Assembly: GCA_963557075.1 (NCBI GenBank)
Contig: CAUWDA010000008.1
Span: 9,888-73,887, forward strand
Direction: 5' to 3'
Length of the DNA stretch: 64,000 nt
DNA from: Flavonifractor sp963557075
Lineage (GTDB): Bacteria > Bacillota > Clostridia > Oscillospirales > Oscillospiraceae
Shown: piece after piece, positions 1 to 8,762 of the stretch
How the letters are laid out: every line of letters starts with the position of its first letter
Numbering within the stretch: the first letter of the stretch is position 1
The notes under the pieces: generated by a model
The model's input: the letters and a program-made list of their open reading frames with translations, nothing else
What the model was told of the DNA's origin: nothing
The model's database searches: none
Translations under genes and position numbers: made by a program

Positions 1-1
1 T

Positions 2-643
2 CACGCCCGCTGGGCGGAGGACGACCTGGTCATCGAGGCCCGCCATATCGCCCAGCTGCCCGCCGCCATCGCCCCCCGTGCAGTGCGCCGCCTGCTGGAG
101 ATGATGGGGGACGGCAACACCGACTGCTCCGCCGCCCACCTGAAGGCAGTGGTGGACCTGGCCGCAGGGGAGGACCCCTCGGCGGTGGTCTTTCTGCCCA
201 ACGGACGGCTGGCCCAGCGGGTCTACAGGGAACTGCTCCTTACCACCCAAGGCGAGCCCCCTGCTATGTCCCCCTGCCCCCTCAATACCGACGGGGAAAC
301 CGCTCCTCAGGGCACCGGCTGGCGGTGCGCCTGCCGGCCGGTGGTCTGTCCGCCGTTGCCGGACGGACGTGCCGGCGCCTGGTACCTGAGCCGGGCCGTC
401 CAGGGGGCCCCCATATTGCGGCCCAGGCGGACCGGGGATGAATTGGCCCCGCCGGGCCGGGACACCAAAACCCTGAAAAAATGGATGATCGACGAGAAGA
501 TCCCCCGCCGGGACCGGGACCGCATCCCGGTACTGGCGGATGAACGGGGCGTACTGGCCGTGGCCGGTCTTGGCCCCCATAGAGACCGTGTGGCATCCCC
601 CGGCCAGCCGGCCTGGGAAGTGGTATTTTGGAAGGAAGGTTAA
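2..643 (+). CDS. tilS: tRNA(Ile)-lysidine synthase TilS, C-terminal part (5' truncated by window edge)
   Basis: TilS converts the wobble cytidine of the AUA-reading tRNA-Ile to lysidine in the cytosol. The reading frame is already open at base 2 and ends with TAA at 641-643, so only about 213 C-terminal residues are present; the N-terminal PP-loop ATPase domain lies outside the window. The visible part ends in the typical TilS C-terminal domain, with TKTLKKWMIDEKIPRRDRD followed by IPVLADERGVLAVAGLG. An internal GTG at 83 could be mistaken for a start, but homology-like sequence runs through it. The next gene, hpt, starts five bases after the stop, and tilS-hpt-ftsH is a conserved Firmicutes order. 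Confidence 0.9.
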   Translation, partial: HARWAEDDLVIEARHIAQLPAAIAPRAVRRLLEMMGDGNTDCSAAHLKAVVDLAAGEDPSAVVFLPNGRLAQRVYRELLLTTQGEPPAMSPCPLNTDGETAPQGTGWRCACRPVVCPPLPDGRAGAWYLSRAVQGAPILRPRRTGDELAPPGRDTKTLKKWMIDEKIPRRDRDRIPVLADERGVLAVAGLGPHRDRVASPGQPAWEVVFWKEG

Positions 644-647
644 AACG

Positions 648-1202
648 ATGGAACACATTCTGGACAAAGATGTAGAGCGGGTCCTCTTTTCTGAGGAACA
701 GCTGAAAGCCAGGGTGGCGGAGATCGCCGCCCAGATCGACAATGATTACGCCGGCAAGGCGCCGCTGCTGGTCAGCGTGCTGCGGGGCTCCTTTATCTTC
801 ATGGCCGATCTGGTGCGCAATATCCACCTGCCCTGCACGGTAGACTTTATGGCGGTGTCCTCTTACGGCGCCGGTACCTCCAGCTCCGGCCAGGTCAAGA
901 TCATCAAGGACCTGTCCGAGCACATTGAGGGCAAGGACGTCATCGTGGTGGAGGACATTCTGGACAGCGGCAACACCCTGAGCTATCTGCTCCAGCTGCT
1001 CCAGGCCAGAAAGCCCGCCTCCGTGCGGCTGTGTACTCTGCTGGATAAGCCCTCCCGCCGGGTGAAGGACGTAGCGGTGGACTACTCCGGCTTCTCCATC
1101 CCCGACTACTTTGTGGTGGGTTACGGTCTGGACTACGCGGAGAAATACCGCAACCTGCCCTACATAGGGGTGCTCAAGCCCTCTGTGTACGGCGGGGAAT
1201 GA
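648..1202 (+). CDS. hpt: hypoxanthine phosphoribosyltransferase
   Basis: This cytosolic purine-salvage enzyme joins hypoxanthine or guanine to PRPP to give IMP or GMP. The protein has 184 residues, normal for the family. It shows the PRPP-binding loop VIVVEDILDSGNT, the early loop LLVSVLRGSFIF, and a C-terminal PDYFVVGYGLDY segment that contacts the base. The start is the ATG at 648, behind a purine-rich GGAAGGAAGG stretch; a longer in-frame opening into tilS was rejected because it would overlap a coding region and has no homology-like sequence. It lies between tilS and ftsH and is probably cotranscribed with both. Confidence 0.95.
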   Translation: MEHILDKDVERVLFSEEQLKARVAEIAAQIDNDYAGKAPLLVSVLRGSFIFMADLVRNIHLPCTVDFMAVSSYGAGTSSSGQVKIIKDLSEHIEGKDVIVVEDILDSGNTLSYLLQLLQARKPASVRLCTLLDKPSRRVKDVAVDYSGFSIPDYFVVGYGLDYAEKYRNLPYIGVLKPSVYGGE

Positions 1203-1254
1203 GCGCGGCCAACAGCGCCCGCTCAAATCTGCCCGGAAAGGACGTGTCTGTCCC

Positions 1255-3180
1255 TTGAAACGTAACGGAGACCTGCGCGACGTAGGCTTTTATATCCTCA
1301 TTGCCATCCTGCTGATCGTCTCCATCTTTGTGCTCCGGGGAGGGATGAACCCCGGAGAGCAGCTCTCTTACGGCCAGGTCCGTCGGATGCTGGAGGAGCA
1401 GCAGGTCACCCAGGTGCAGCTGGAGGACAACACCGTCACCCTCTGGCTGAAGGAGCCGGTGGGCGGCAAAAATACCGCCACCTACGAGGTGGCCGATCCC
1501 CAGTGGTTCTACAACGACTTCAACGACCTGATCGTGGATCAGATGCGGCAGGGGATCATCACCGATTATAACTATCCCGCCGGATTTGAGCCCCCCTTTT
1601 GGATGAGCTTCCTGCCCTGGATCGCCGTACTGGTGGTCTTTGGCCTGCTGTGGTACTTCATGTTCCTCCGGCAGGCCGGGGCCGGTGGGGGCGGCGGAGC
1701 CGCCGACCGCACCGCCCGCTTTGGCCGGGCCCATACCCGCGTCGGCGCTGACGAGCAGAAGAAGATCACCTTTGACGACGTGGCCGGCGCGGAGGAGGAG
1801 AAGGGAGAACTACAGGAGATCGTGGAATTCCTGAAGGACCCCCGCCGCTTCCTGGATCTGGGGGCCCGCATCCCCAAGGGCGTACTGCTGGTGGGCCCGC
1901 CCGGCACCGGTAAGACCCTGCTGGCCAAGGCTGTGGCCGGTGAGGCCGGGGTCCATTTTCTGTCTATCTCCGGCTCCGACTTTGTGGAGCTCTATGTGGG
2001 CGTGGGCGCCAGCCGTGTCCGCGACCTGTTTGACCAGGCCAAGAAGAACGCCCCCGCCATCGTATTCATCGACGAGATCGACGCCGTGGGCCGCCAGAGA
2101 GGCGCAGGCCTGGGCGGCGGTCACGACGAGCGGGAGCAGACCCTCAACCAGCTGCTGGTGGAGATGGACGGCTTCGGCAACAACGAGGGCGTGGTGGTCA
2201 TGGCGGCCACCAACCGGCAGGACATTTTGGACCCTGCCCTGCTGCGCCCCGGCCGGTTTGACCGGCAGGTCTATGTGGGCTATCCGGACATCAAGGGCCG
2301 GGAGGCTATCCTGAAGGTCCACGCCCGCAACAAGCCCCTGGGGGACGATGTGTCCCTGGCGGAGCTGGCCAAGGGCACCGGCGGCTTCACCGGCGCGGAC
2401 CTGGAGAACCTGATGAACGAAGCCGCTCTGCTGGCCGCCCGGAAAAAGCGGCACTTCATCGGCATGGAGGAGCTCAACGAGGCGGTCATCAAGGTCATCG
2501 CCGGCCCTGAGAAGAAGAGCCGGGTGGTCATCCAGCAGGAGCGCAAGCTCACCGCCTACCACGAGGCGGGACACGCCATCGTCATCCACGATCTGGAGAC
2601 CCAGGACCCGGTCCATCAGATCACCATCATCCCCCGGGGCATGGCGGGAGGCATGACCATCTCTCTGCCCCAGGAGGACGTGACCTTCCAGTCCAAAAGG
2701 CAGCTCACCGAGCGCATCGCCGTCTGTCTGGGCGGCCGGGCCGCCGAGCAGTTGGCACTGGGCGACATCTCTACCGGGGCGGGCAACGATCTGCAAAAGG
2801 CCAGCTCCATCGCCCGCAACATGGTCACCCGCTACGGTATGAGCGATAAGGTTGGCAACGTGGTATTCGACTCCGGTCACGACGAGGTGTTCATCGGCCG
2901 CTCCATGGCTCAGACCAAGAATTACTCCGAGGAGGTGGCCGCCCTCATCGACGAGGAGGTCAAGGCCCTTATCGACAGCGCCTACAGCCGCTGTGTGGAG
3001 ATCCTCTCCGCCCGCCGGCAGGAGCTGGACTTCGTGGCCGACTACCTGCTCAAATACGAGGATATGGACGGCGACACCTTCCAGCTGGTGTTCACCGATC
3101 CCGCCGCCGTCCAGCCCCCCGCCGCCTATCAGCAGGCTGCCCAGCAGCCCCAGTCCGACAGCGAGGAACCGCAGGATTAA
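1255..3180 (+). CDS. ftsH: ATP-dependent zinc metalloprotease FtsH
   Basis: FtsH is a membrane-anchored AAA+ protease that forms hexamers and degrades misfolded membrane proteins and short-lived regulators. The 641-residue protein has two N-terminal membrane segments (about residues 10-26 and 103-125) flanking a small extracellular domain. The AAA module follows, with Walker A GPPGTGKT near 214 and Walker B FIDEID near 271, and then the zinc-protease motif HEAGH near 436. The start is TTG at 1255, in phase with the family N-terminus KRNGDLRDVGFYILIA and preceded by GGAAAGGA at 1235-1242. It is the last gene of the tilS-hpt-ftsH unit and is followed at once by a strong terminator. Confidence 0.96.
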   Translation: MKRNGDLRDVGFYILIAILLIVSIFVLRGGMNPGEQLSYGQVRRMLEEQQVTQVQLEDNTVTLWLKEPVGGKNTATYEVADPQWFYNDFNDLIVDQMRQGIITDYNYPAGFEPPFWMSFLPWIAVLVVFGLLWYFMFLRQAGAGGGGGAADRTARFGRAHTRVGADEQKKITFDDVAGAEEEKGELQEIVEFLKDPRRFLDLGARIPKGVLLVGPPGTGKTLLAKAVAGEAGVHFLSISGSDFVELYVGVGASRVRDLFDQAKKNAPAIVFIDEIDAVGRQRGAGLGGGHDEREQTLNQLLVEMDGFGNNEGVVVMAATNRQDILDPALLRPGRFDRQVYVGYPDIKGREAILKVHARNKPLGDDVSLAELAKGTGGFTGADLENLMNEAALLAARKKRHFIGMEELNEAVIKVIAGPEKKSRVVIQQERKLTAYHEAGHAIVIHDLETQDPVHQITIIPRGMAGGMTISLPQEDVTFQSKRQLTERIAVCLGGRAAEQLALGDISTGAGNDLQKASSIARNMVTRYGMSDKVGNVVFDSGHDEVFIGRSMAQTKNYSEEVAALIDEEVKALIDSAYSRCVEILSARRQELDFVADYLLKYEDMDGDTFQLVFTDPAAVQPPAAYQQAAQQPQSDSEEPQD

Positions 3181-3188
3181 GGAAAACG

Positions 3189-3232
3189 AAAAACACGGTG
3201 TATTTTCTTTTCTGAAAATACACCGTGTTTTT
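3189..3232. terminator. Strong bidirectional terminator after ftsH
   Basis: Perfect 18-bp arms (3189-3206 and 3215-3232) around an 8-base loop, beginning AAAAACACGGTG and ending CACCGTGTTTTT. The A-run and T-run let it act in both directions, serving ftsH on the plus strand and the convergent desulfidase-like gene on the minus strand. Confidence 0.93.
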
Positions 3233-3265
3233 ATTCTTCATAAATAAATCGTGTATGCCTTATCC

Positions 3266-4576
3266 TTAGCCATTCAGGAGAGCACGGTTCTGCTTTTCCA
3301 GCATGATTTTCAGGATAACCCGGTCAGTCTCTGTCATGCCAGGATGGCTGATCAGTCCCATATTGGCTACCGACTCCTCTGCTGTGGCACCCACCACTCC
3401 ATCTGTAGCTGATACCACCACACCGTCCACTGCCAGATAGGCGCTCATTAACGCAGCAGAGGCTGCTGTAGCCAGTTTTAGCGCACAGCCCACCTTGCCA
3501 CCATCACAGATCATTCCGGACAGGTTGGCAGCCATATTGGTAACTGCATAGCCCAGCTGCTCATCCGTTCCACCCAGCAGCCATGTGATAGCTACCGCAG
3601 CGCCGGTAGCTGCCGCCATACCGCAGCCACAGATAGATGAGAGCCGGCCCAGATATTGCTTGATATACAGCGTACTGATATGGGAGAGAGCCAGAGCCCG
3701 GGCTAACGTCTCATCACTCGTTCCATGTTCTCGAGCTACCTCTACCACAGGGAGAATGGCGGTAATGCCATGATTCCCGCTACCTGCACTTGACATCACC
3801 GCATAGGGGCAACCACTCATCCGACTTTCTGCACAAGCAGCCGTACGCAGCATAACTCTGCTTAGCAGGCTCTTACCAAAAACTTCGCTATCTGTCAGGC
3901 GACGCAAAGCGTGTCCGATTCCAACCCCCACATCGTGCTCCAACCCATAATCCGCCAGGTTCCCATTCATCTTCACGCCATCCATCATAGGCTTTAGAGC
4001 AGTAGCAGGCAACTCTTCCACCAATCTGCGCAGCTGGGCAATCGTGGACCCCTTCAACTTTTCATACAGATCACTTTGTTCCACCGTGGCGGCGGAGCGG
4101 CCCTTCTGTACCAGTATGGTGTCATTAGCCTTAGTAAAGACAATGTTGGCGTGGCTGTCCCGGATGGTAGAGATCCCTATTCCATTGGTAGTGATCACTT
4201 CAGCATTCACATATAGTCCGGTCTCTTCCTTCTGGATCGAGATAGTCACTCTATTCTGCGCGATCATCTCCTCTACAAAGACATTGGTAGTCTCTGTAAT
4301 GGCCGAAAATAGCTCCAAGCCCTTTTCCGGATTTCCCAGGCAAGCACCTAGGGCCGCAGCATAGTTCAATCCCACATGAGGGCAACCAGGGATACCTACT
4401 GATAGTCCGTTTTTAAAAATATTGGCGTTGACCGCTACCTTGATCGATACGATCTGACCACCGATGGCGTGATAGGCATCTGCCGCACATAGCGCCACAC
4501 AGACCGGCTCTGTACAGCCCAAGGCGGGTACGACCTCCCGCTCCAGCAGCGTCAAAAGTTCTTCTTTTGTCAGCAT
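3266..4576 (-). CDS. L-cysteine desulfidase / serine dehydratase alpha-like (UPF0597, CdsB/YhaM family)
   Basis: Family members are cytosolic Fe-S enzymes that break cysteine (or a related amino acid) to pyruvate, ammonia and sulfide. The 436-residue protein has the family opening LTLLEREVVPALGCTEP, the SICGCGMAAATGAA cysteine cluster, SSAGSGNHGITAILP, and NLSGMICDGGKVGCALKL near the C-terminus, so the cluster-ligand cysteines appear intact. The start is the ATG at 4576, behind AAGGAG; the open frame runs further upstream without family sequence. It is the distal gene of the minus-strand TRAP/desulfhydrase operon, 234 bases after the PLP-enzyme gene with a hairpin between. The true substrate is inferred, and serine or a modified cysteine is possible. 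Confidence 0.8.
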   Translation of the reverse strand: MLTKEELLTLLEREVVPALGCTEPVCVALCAADAYHAIGGQIVSIKVAVNANIFKNGLSVGIPGCPHVGLNYAAALGACLGNPEKGLELFSAITETTNVFVEEMIAQNRVTISIQKEETGLYVNAEVITTNGIGISTIRDSHANIVFTKANDTILVQKGRSAATVEQSDLYEKLKGSTIAQLRRLVEELPATALKPMMDGVKMNGNLADYGLEHDVGVGIGHALRRLTDSEVFGKSLLSRVMLRTAACAESRMSGCPYAVMSSAGSGNHGITAILPVVEVAREHGTSDETLARALALSHISTLYIKQYLGRLSSICGCGMAAATGAAVAITWLLGGTDEQLGYAVTNMAANLSGMICDGGKVGCALKLATAASAALMSAYLAVDGVVVSATDGVVGATAEESVANMGLISHPGMTETDRVILKIMLEKQNRALLNG

Positions 4577-4634
4577 ATCTGCTATTCTCCTTTTCTTCCT
4601 CATTCCCCATTGTTCCCAAATCATCTGGGATTGC

Positions 4635-4727
4635 CGCATTTTCCAGCAGTTGGTCAAACCTCTGCCGCCGGACAATGCCGATGCTGGTTCCATCCTTGAT
4701 CAGCACCACAGCTGGAATCAAGTTTAG
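4635..4727 (-). pseudogene. Possible remnant of a thioredoxin-fold protein (C-terminal half)
   Basis: Within the gap between two operon genes, the minus strand reads LNLIPAVVLIKDGTSIGI followed by a segment ending FDQLLENA. This resembles the second half of a thioredoxin fold: a cis-proline-type IP, then a KDG turn, then a final helix. There is no start codon with ribosome binding site and no CXXC half, and the frame runs on out of phase into the downstream gene. It is either decayed coding sequence or a chance resemblance. Confidence 0.28.
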
Positions 4728-4741
4728 GTACAATTTATTAA

Positions 4742-4767
4742 GGGCGCCCCGTTGCCTCGGGGCGCCC
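4742..4767 (-). terminator. Intra-operon GC hairpin
   Basis: Perfect 10-bp stem (GGGCGCCCCG at 4742-4751 with its complement at 4758-4767) and a 6-base loop. On the minus strand it is followed by an AT-rich TTAATAAATTG, so it may attenuate transcription between the PLP-enzyme gene and the desulfidase-like gene. Confidence 0.6.
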
Positions 4768-4810
4768 CGCTCAAGTTTTAGCAAACTGCAATCCACACTG
4801 CGGGAAACCA

Positions 4811-5830
4811 TCAAAACAATTCAGGGTGCGCGAAATTGGCTACACCTCCACCAGTATGGAGAAAAACTACCGTATGCTCACGGGTCAAAACTCCCCGCCT
4901 AATCAAATCCACCATGCCAGCAAAGGCTTTCCCTGCATATGTATGACACAAGATCAGTCCCTCGAGTTCAGCCGCCATGCGTATGGCTTCAACAGCTCCC
5001 TCTGTCACTGCACCGTACCCTTCGCCGATATAGTCATAATTTACCGAGATATCGTTGGGAACAAAGATCTCGTCACGAATCCCCAGGAATTCCATGGTTG
5101 TGTTGCACAGCGCAGCAATCTCATTCTCTTTTGGCTGCGTATGTCGACTGACGCTAATACCCAACATCTTAGTAGATGACTTTATCAGCCGCAGTCCACA
5201 CTCGATCCCGGCTTGTGTCCCGCCGGTCCCCGTGCCAGCGATCAGATAATCTGCTTGGATTCCCTTTTCTGTCAGCTGGTTCATCAACTCGTCCACGGCG
5301 TTGATATATCCCAGATTTCCTAGGGGCGTGGCTCCGCCCAGCGGCATTAGGTACGGACGTTTTCCCATCTCGCGGTAGTCCTCTGCCACCTTACCCGTGA
5401 TAGGGCAGATCCCTTGAATTTCTTGATCCTCTAATTCCTGTGTAATATTGGGGTCATAGATCAACCGGGCGCCAAAAATCCGATCCAGAAGGACATTACC
5501 TTGATAAATTTGGGGCATTTCGCCCTCCAGTACCGCAACACTGTCCATCCCAAGTTTTCTTGCCGCAGCTACACATTGGCGCACCCAGTTAGACTGGACA
5601 CCGCCCAACGTAATGACCGTATCCGCCTTTTGCTTCACCGCATCTGCCATTAAGAACTCCAGCTTCCTGGTCTTATTCCCTCCAAAGGCCAGCGCGGTCA
5701 AATCGTCCCGCTTCACGTAAACCTGGGGACCACCAAGTGCCTTGGTCAACCGGGGGGCAAATTCCAGTGGAGTAGGAAGGGGAGTCAGGGGAATACGCGG
5801 GTATTGCGCGATCACTTCTTTGATATCCAT
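4811..5830 (-). CDS. D-cysteine desulfhydrase / ACC deaminase-family PLP enzyme
   Basis: The family uses PLP to eliminate from D-cysteine (giving pyruvate, sulfide, ammonia), L-cysteate or ACC. The 339-residue protein shows YVKRDDLTALAFGGNKTRK, whose lysine is the expected PLP Schiff-base residue, then GGVQSNWVRQ, the phosphate-loop region AGTGTGGTQAG, and the C-terminal FLHTGGGVANFAHPELF. Tryptophan stands where E. coli DcyD has histidine (QSNHVRQ), so the exact substrate is open. The ATG at 5830 is chosen because AGGACAGGAG precedes it. It sits 34 bases downstream of dctM in the sigma-54 operon, which suggests that it acts on what the TRAP system imports. Confidence 0.82.
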   Translation of the reverse strand: MDIKEVIAQYPRIPLTPLPTPLEFAPRLTKALGGPQVYVKRDDLTALAFGGNKTRKLEFLMADAVKQKADTVITLGGVQSNWVRQCVAAARKLGMDSVAVLEGEMPQIYQGNVLLDRIFGARLIYDPNITQELEDQEIQGICPITGKVAEDYREMGKRPYLMPLGGATPLGNLGYINAVDELMNQLTEKGIQADYLIAGTGTGGTQAGIECGLRLIKSSTKMLGISVSRHTQPKENEIAALCNTTMEFLGIRDEIFVPNDISVNYDYIGEGYGAVTEGAVEAIRMAAELEGLILCHTYAGKAFAGMVDLIRRGVLTREHTVVFLHTGGGVANFAHPELF

Positions 5831-5864
5831 GAGATTCGACTCCTGTCCTCTTTGATTCCTTCTC

Positions 5865-7139
5865 TTACAACAGGCTTGGCAGCCACATAGTAAGTCCCGG
5901 CACATAGGTGACCACTAACAGCGCGATCAGCAACGGAATATATAAGGGAAGGAGTTCTCTGAGTACTTTATGCGGGGCTTCTTTACCCACAGTAGCCACT
6001 GTATACAAACCAACGCCAAAGGGAGGGGTCAGCATACCAATGGTCAGGTTCAGAACAAGAATGACACCCAGCTGCACTGGGGCCACACCAATTGCTGCAG
6101 CCACAGGCAGCAAAATGGGGGTCAGAATGGTCAAAGCAGAGATAGTCTCCATAAACATGCCCACCAGCAAGACCAGAAGGTTGATCAGCAGCAGGATCAG
6201 GATCGGATTGTCTGCCATGCTTAGGAAGGCAGAGGTCACCATCTCCGGGAAGTGCTCCAGTGTCAGAACCTTAGTAAAGAACGAAGCTACCGCAATGATA
6301 ATAAAGATATTGCTGATGGTTTTATAGGTCCCCATGATCGCATTCTTCAGAATGCGGAAGGAGAATTTGCCCCTAACTGCCTCAACGATCAAAATGTAGA
6401 TAACCGCAGCAGCACCTGCTTCGCTAGGGCTGCAAAATCCGCCCAGCATAGCGACAATGATAGCAGGAATCAAAAAAAGAATGTGTGCTGCTTCCTTGGT
6501 GGCCTGCCAAAGACTTTCTTTCTCCGCGGCAGGATGCTCATCATGATACCCCTTCAACTTGCTTCTGCACTGGAACGAAATGAAAATATAAAGGATAATG
6601 ACGATAGCAAAGGCAGGAATCATGCCGGACATCAGGCAATGTAGAGGGGATTGCTGGGCCAGCACGGCAAAAATCAGCAGGGGGATGCTCGGCGGGAAGA
6701 TAGGGCCTACCATGGAAGTAGCCGCTGTTACAGCACAGGCATATTCCCTAGAGAACCCCTCTTCCTCCATAGCTTTGATTTCCACCTGTCCCAATCCGCC
6801 TATGTCGGCCACCGCAGCACCAGACATACCCGCAAAGAGAAGGCTGACAATAATATTCACCTTTGCTGTATAGCCTTTTGCGTTTCGCATCAGCACCCGG
6901 CAAAAGTTGAACAACTTAGTCGTCTCGCCAAACTCATTGATAAGGCAGCCCATCAACACAAACAGTGGACTGGCCACCAGCGGAAAGGAGTTCAATGCCT
7001 GAAAGGCGGAGTAGGCCATAGTGGAAATGGGGAGTTCTTCTATGATCACATAGAGCAACGCCGGAATTCCCATGGATACAATAATCGGGAAGCCTGCCAA
7101 CAGCAGGATCAAAAATAGGAACAGTACAATGGCAAGCAC
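5865..7139 (-). CDS. dctM: TRAP transporter large permease DctM
   Basis: DctM is the substrate-translocating membrane subunit of tripartite ATP-independent periplasmic-type transporters, driven by an ion gradient. The protein has 424 residues, normal for the family, and is hydrophobic throughout with about a dozen membrane segments. Family sequence includes LAGFPIIVSMGIPALLYV, FAGMSGAAVADIGGLGQVE, AATSMVGPIFPPSIPLLIFA and LNLTIGMLTPPFGVGLY. It starts three bases after the dctQ stop. The TRAP genes stand together in the order dctP, dctQ, dctM, which supports a complete transporter. Confidence 0.93.
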   Translation of the reverse strand: MLAIVLFLFLILLLAGFPIIVSMGIPALLYVIIEELPISTMAYSAFQALNSFPLVASPLFVLMGCLINEFGETTKLFNFCRVLMRNAKGYTAKVNIIVSLLFAGMSGAAVADIGGLGQVEIKAMEEEGFSREYACAVTAATSMVGPIFPPSIPLLIFAVLAQQSPLHCLMSGMIPAFAIVIILYIFISFQCRSKLKGYHDEHPAAEKESLWQATKEAAHILFLIPAIIVAMLGGFCSPSEAGAAAVIYILIVEAVRGKFSFRILKNAIMGTYKTISNIFIIIAVASFFTKVLTLEHFPEMVTSAFLSMADNPILILLLINLLVLLVGMFMETISALTILTPILLPVAAAIGVAPVQLGVILVLNLTIGMLTPPFGVGLYTVATVGKEAPHKVLRELLPLYIPLLIALLVVTYVPGLTMWLPSLL

Positions 7140-7142
7140 AAC

Positions 7143-7610
7143 CTATTCCTCCTTCCTCAGTTCATTCAGAAGCCCAAGCACGGCAAAGATCGCCCACAGA
7201 ATCGTGGCCACAATGATCACCATGTGCAGCCATGCATATGGAATACCGGCTGCGTGCGTCTTTAGCATTCTAATCTGGGGGAAGAGTTGGAACTCCCCCG
7301 CCAGAATGCCACCTGTCAGTACCAGAATCAGTAGCCGACCAACGATATTCATCACTTTTTTCCCTTTTTGTGGCAGCAATTCCTGTAAAAATTCTACCCG
7401 CAGATGGTCATTGTGCCGCTCTACAACAGAAACTCCTGTGAATACCATTGCAATCAGAATAAAAGCAGAAACTTCCTCCGGGAATTTCAGTGGCAAGTTA
7501 AAAAAGGAACGCGTGATAATCTGTAAACCAATGACTCCGACAATCAGAAGATTGAATACGATCTCTACCCATCCCACAATTTTCTCGTAAAAATCCAACA
7601 CTTTTTTCAT
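7143..7610 (-). CDS. dctQ: TRAP transporter small permease DctQ
   Basis: DctQ is the four-helix membrane partner of DctM. The 155-residue protein begins MKKVLDFYEKIVGWVEIVFN and has four hydrophobic segments. It carries the family-type LQIITRSFFNLPLKFPEEVSA stretch and the FTGVSVVERHNDHLRVEFL segment. The start has GGAGGC just upstream. It lies between dctP and dctM. The size and helix number fit; small permeases are poorly conserved, so part of the call rests on the neighbours. Confidence 0.88.
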   Translation of the reverse strand: MKKVLDFYEKIVGWVEIVFNLLIVGVIGLQIITRSFFNLPLKFPEEVSAFILIAMVFTGVSVVERHNDHLRVEFLQELLPQKGKKVMNIVGRLLILVLTGGILAGEFQLFPQIRMLKTHAAGIPYAWLHMVIIVATILWAIFAVLGLLNELRKEE

Positions 7611-7671
7611 AGCAGCCTCCAGCCAGCAGCTCAGTTCTTCCTATGCCTTGGTAGTCAGAGCTTTTACCTGG

Positions 7672-8718
7672 TCAGGCTTTGCCCAGGTACTCCATGATCT
7701 CCTGGAAAATATCGCCCCAATCATCCTTAAACTTTTCTGCCACAGAGTCACGAATGGCCTCAGTATCAAAGGAAAGCTCTTCCTTTTCAATGATGACCAT
7801 GCCCTTCTCGGCAATAGCGGCACGAGCAGCCTCTTCTCCGGCAGCGAAGCTCTCATAGACAGCCCGACGGGCTTCCACGCCAGCCTGCTCTAGAATCTTC
7901 TGGTCCTCCTCGCTCAATTTAGCCCAGCTGGCCTCGTTGATAAACACACCAGATAGAGTCGGGTTGTGTCCGGTCATCATGCAGTATCCTTCGATCTCGT
8001 GCAAACCAGTGTCTACAATATTAGAGAAAGGCATCCCGGTACCATCAATCATCTTGGTGATCAGGGAGGTAATTACTTCACTCCAGCCCATAGGGGAGGG
8101 TGTCGCACCCATAGCGGACATGGTCTCCATAAAAATCTGGCTGGGAATAACACGGATCTTCATACCCTTCAGGTCTTCTTCGTTATAGACGGGCTTATCT
8201 GTAGTCAGCAAGTTTTGGTTACCCCAAGAATAAGTGGCCAGCAGCCGCACACCGGTACCAGACAATTCATTGTTCAATCGGTCCATAATAGGGGATTCTG
8301 GGTCAGTCACCTTAAAGAGTTCTTCATCGCTTTCAAAGAGGAAAGGGGCCTCCAGAATAGACAGCGCGGCACATAGATCCGTTACCTCGCTGACATCGTG
8401 TTGACTCAGGTCAGCAATACCGGTTTGTGTGCCCTCGATATTATTGGCAGTCAGAGTTCCACCGAAGTAGTTCTCGATCTGGACGCGGCCCTCTGTCCGC
8501 TCTTCTACCAATTCCTCAAACTTCAGGCAAAACACACCGGCGGGAGACTGCTCGACATTGACATCGCTGAACTTCAGCACGACAGGCTCTACAGAAGTTG
8601 GCGTTTCATCACTTCCGGGGTTGGGCGTATTAGCAGTTGAACCGCCGGAGCATCCCGCCAGTACCAGAGACGATGCGATGCAGAGTGCTGCGACCTTAGT
8701 CAATTTCTTTTTTAACAT
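7672..8718 (-). CDS. dctP: TRAP transporter substrate-binding lipoprotein DctP
   Basis: DctP-type proteins capture the substrate outside the membrane and deliver it to DctQM. The 348-residue protein has a lipoprotein signal: basic KKKLTK, a hydrophobic stretch and the lipobox LVLAGC, so it should be tethered to the cell surface. A Ser/Thr/Pro-rich linker follows, then VVLKFSDVNVEQSPAGVFCLKF and the family-like LKGMKIRVIPSQIFMETMSAMGATPSPM. The ATG at 8718 was chosen because GAGGAGG lies close upstream and it is where the signal peptide begins; a longer frame adds 16 charged residues without signal character. Ligand not predictable by eye. Confidence 0.9.
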   Translation of the reverse strand: MLKKKLTKVAALCIASSLVLAGCSGGSTANTPNPGSDETPTSVEPVVLKFSDVNVEQSPAGVFCLKFEELVEERTEGRVQIENYFGGTLTANNIEGTQTGIADLSQHDVSEVTDLCAALSILEAPFLFESDEELFKVTDPESPIMDRLNNELSGTGVRLLATYSWGNQNLLTTDKPVYNEEDLKGMKIRVIPSQIFMETMSAMGATPSPMGWSEVITSLITKMIDGTGMPFSNIVDTGLHEIEGYCMMTGHNPTLSGVFINEASWAKLSEEDQKILEQAGVEARRAVYESFAAGEEAARAAIAEKGMVIIEKEELSFDTEAIRDSVAEKFKDDWGDIFQEIMEYLGKA

Positions 8719-8762
8719 GGTTGATTCCTCCTCATTTTTCTTCTTTATTATTTTCCAGAGTC

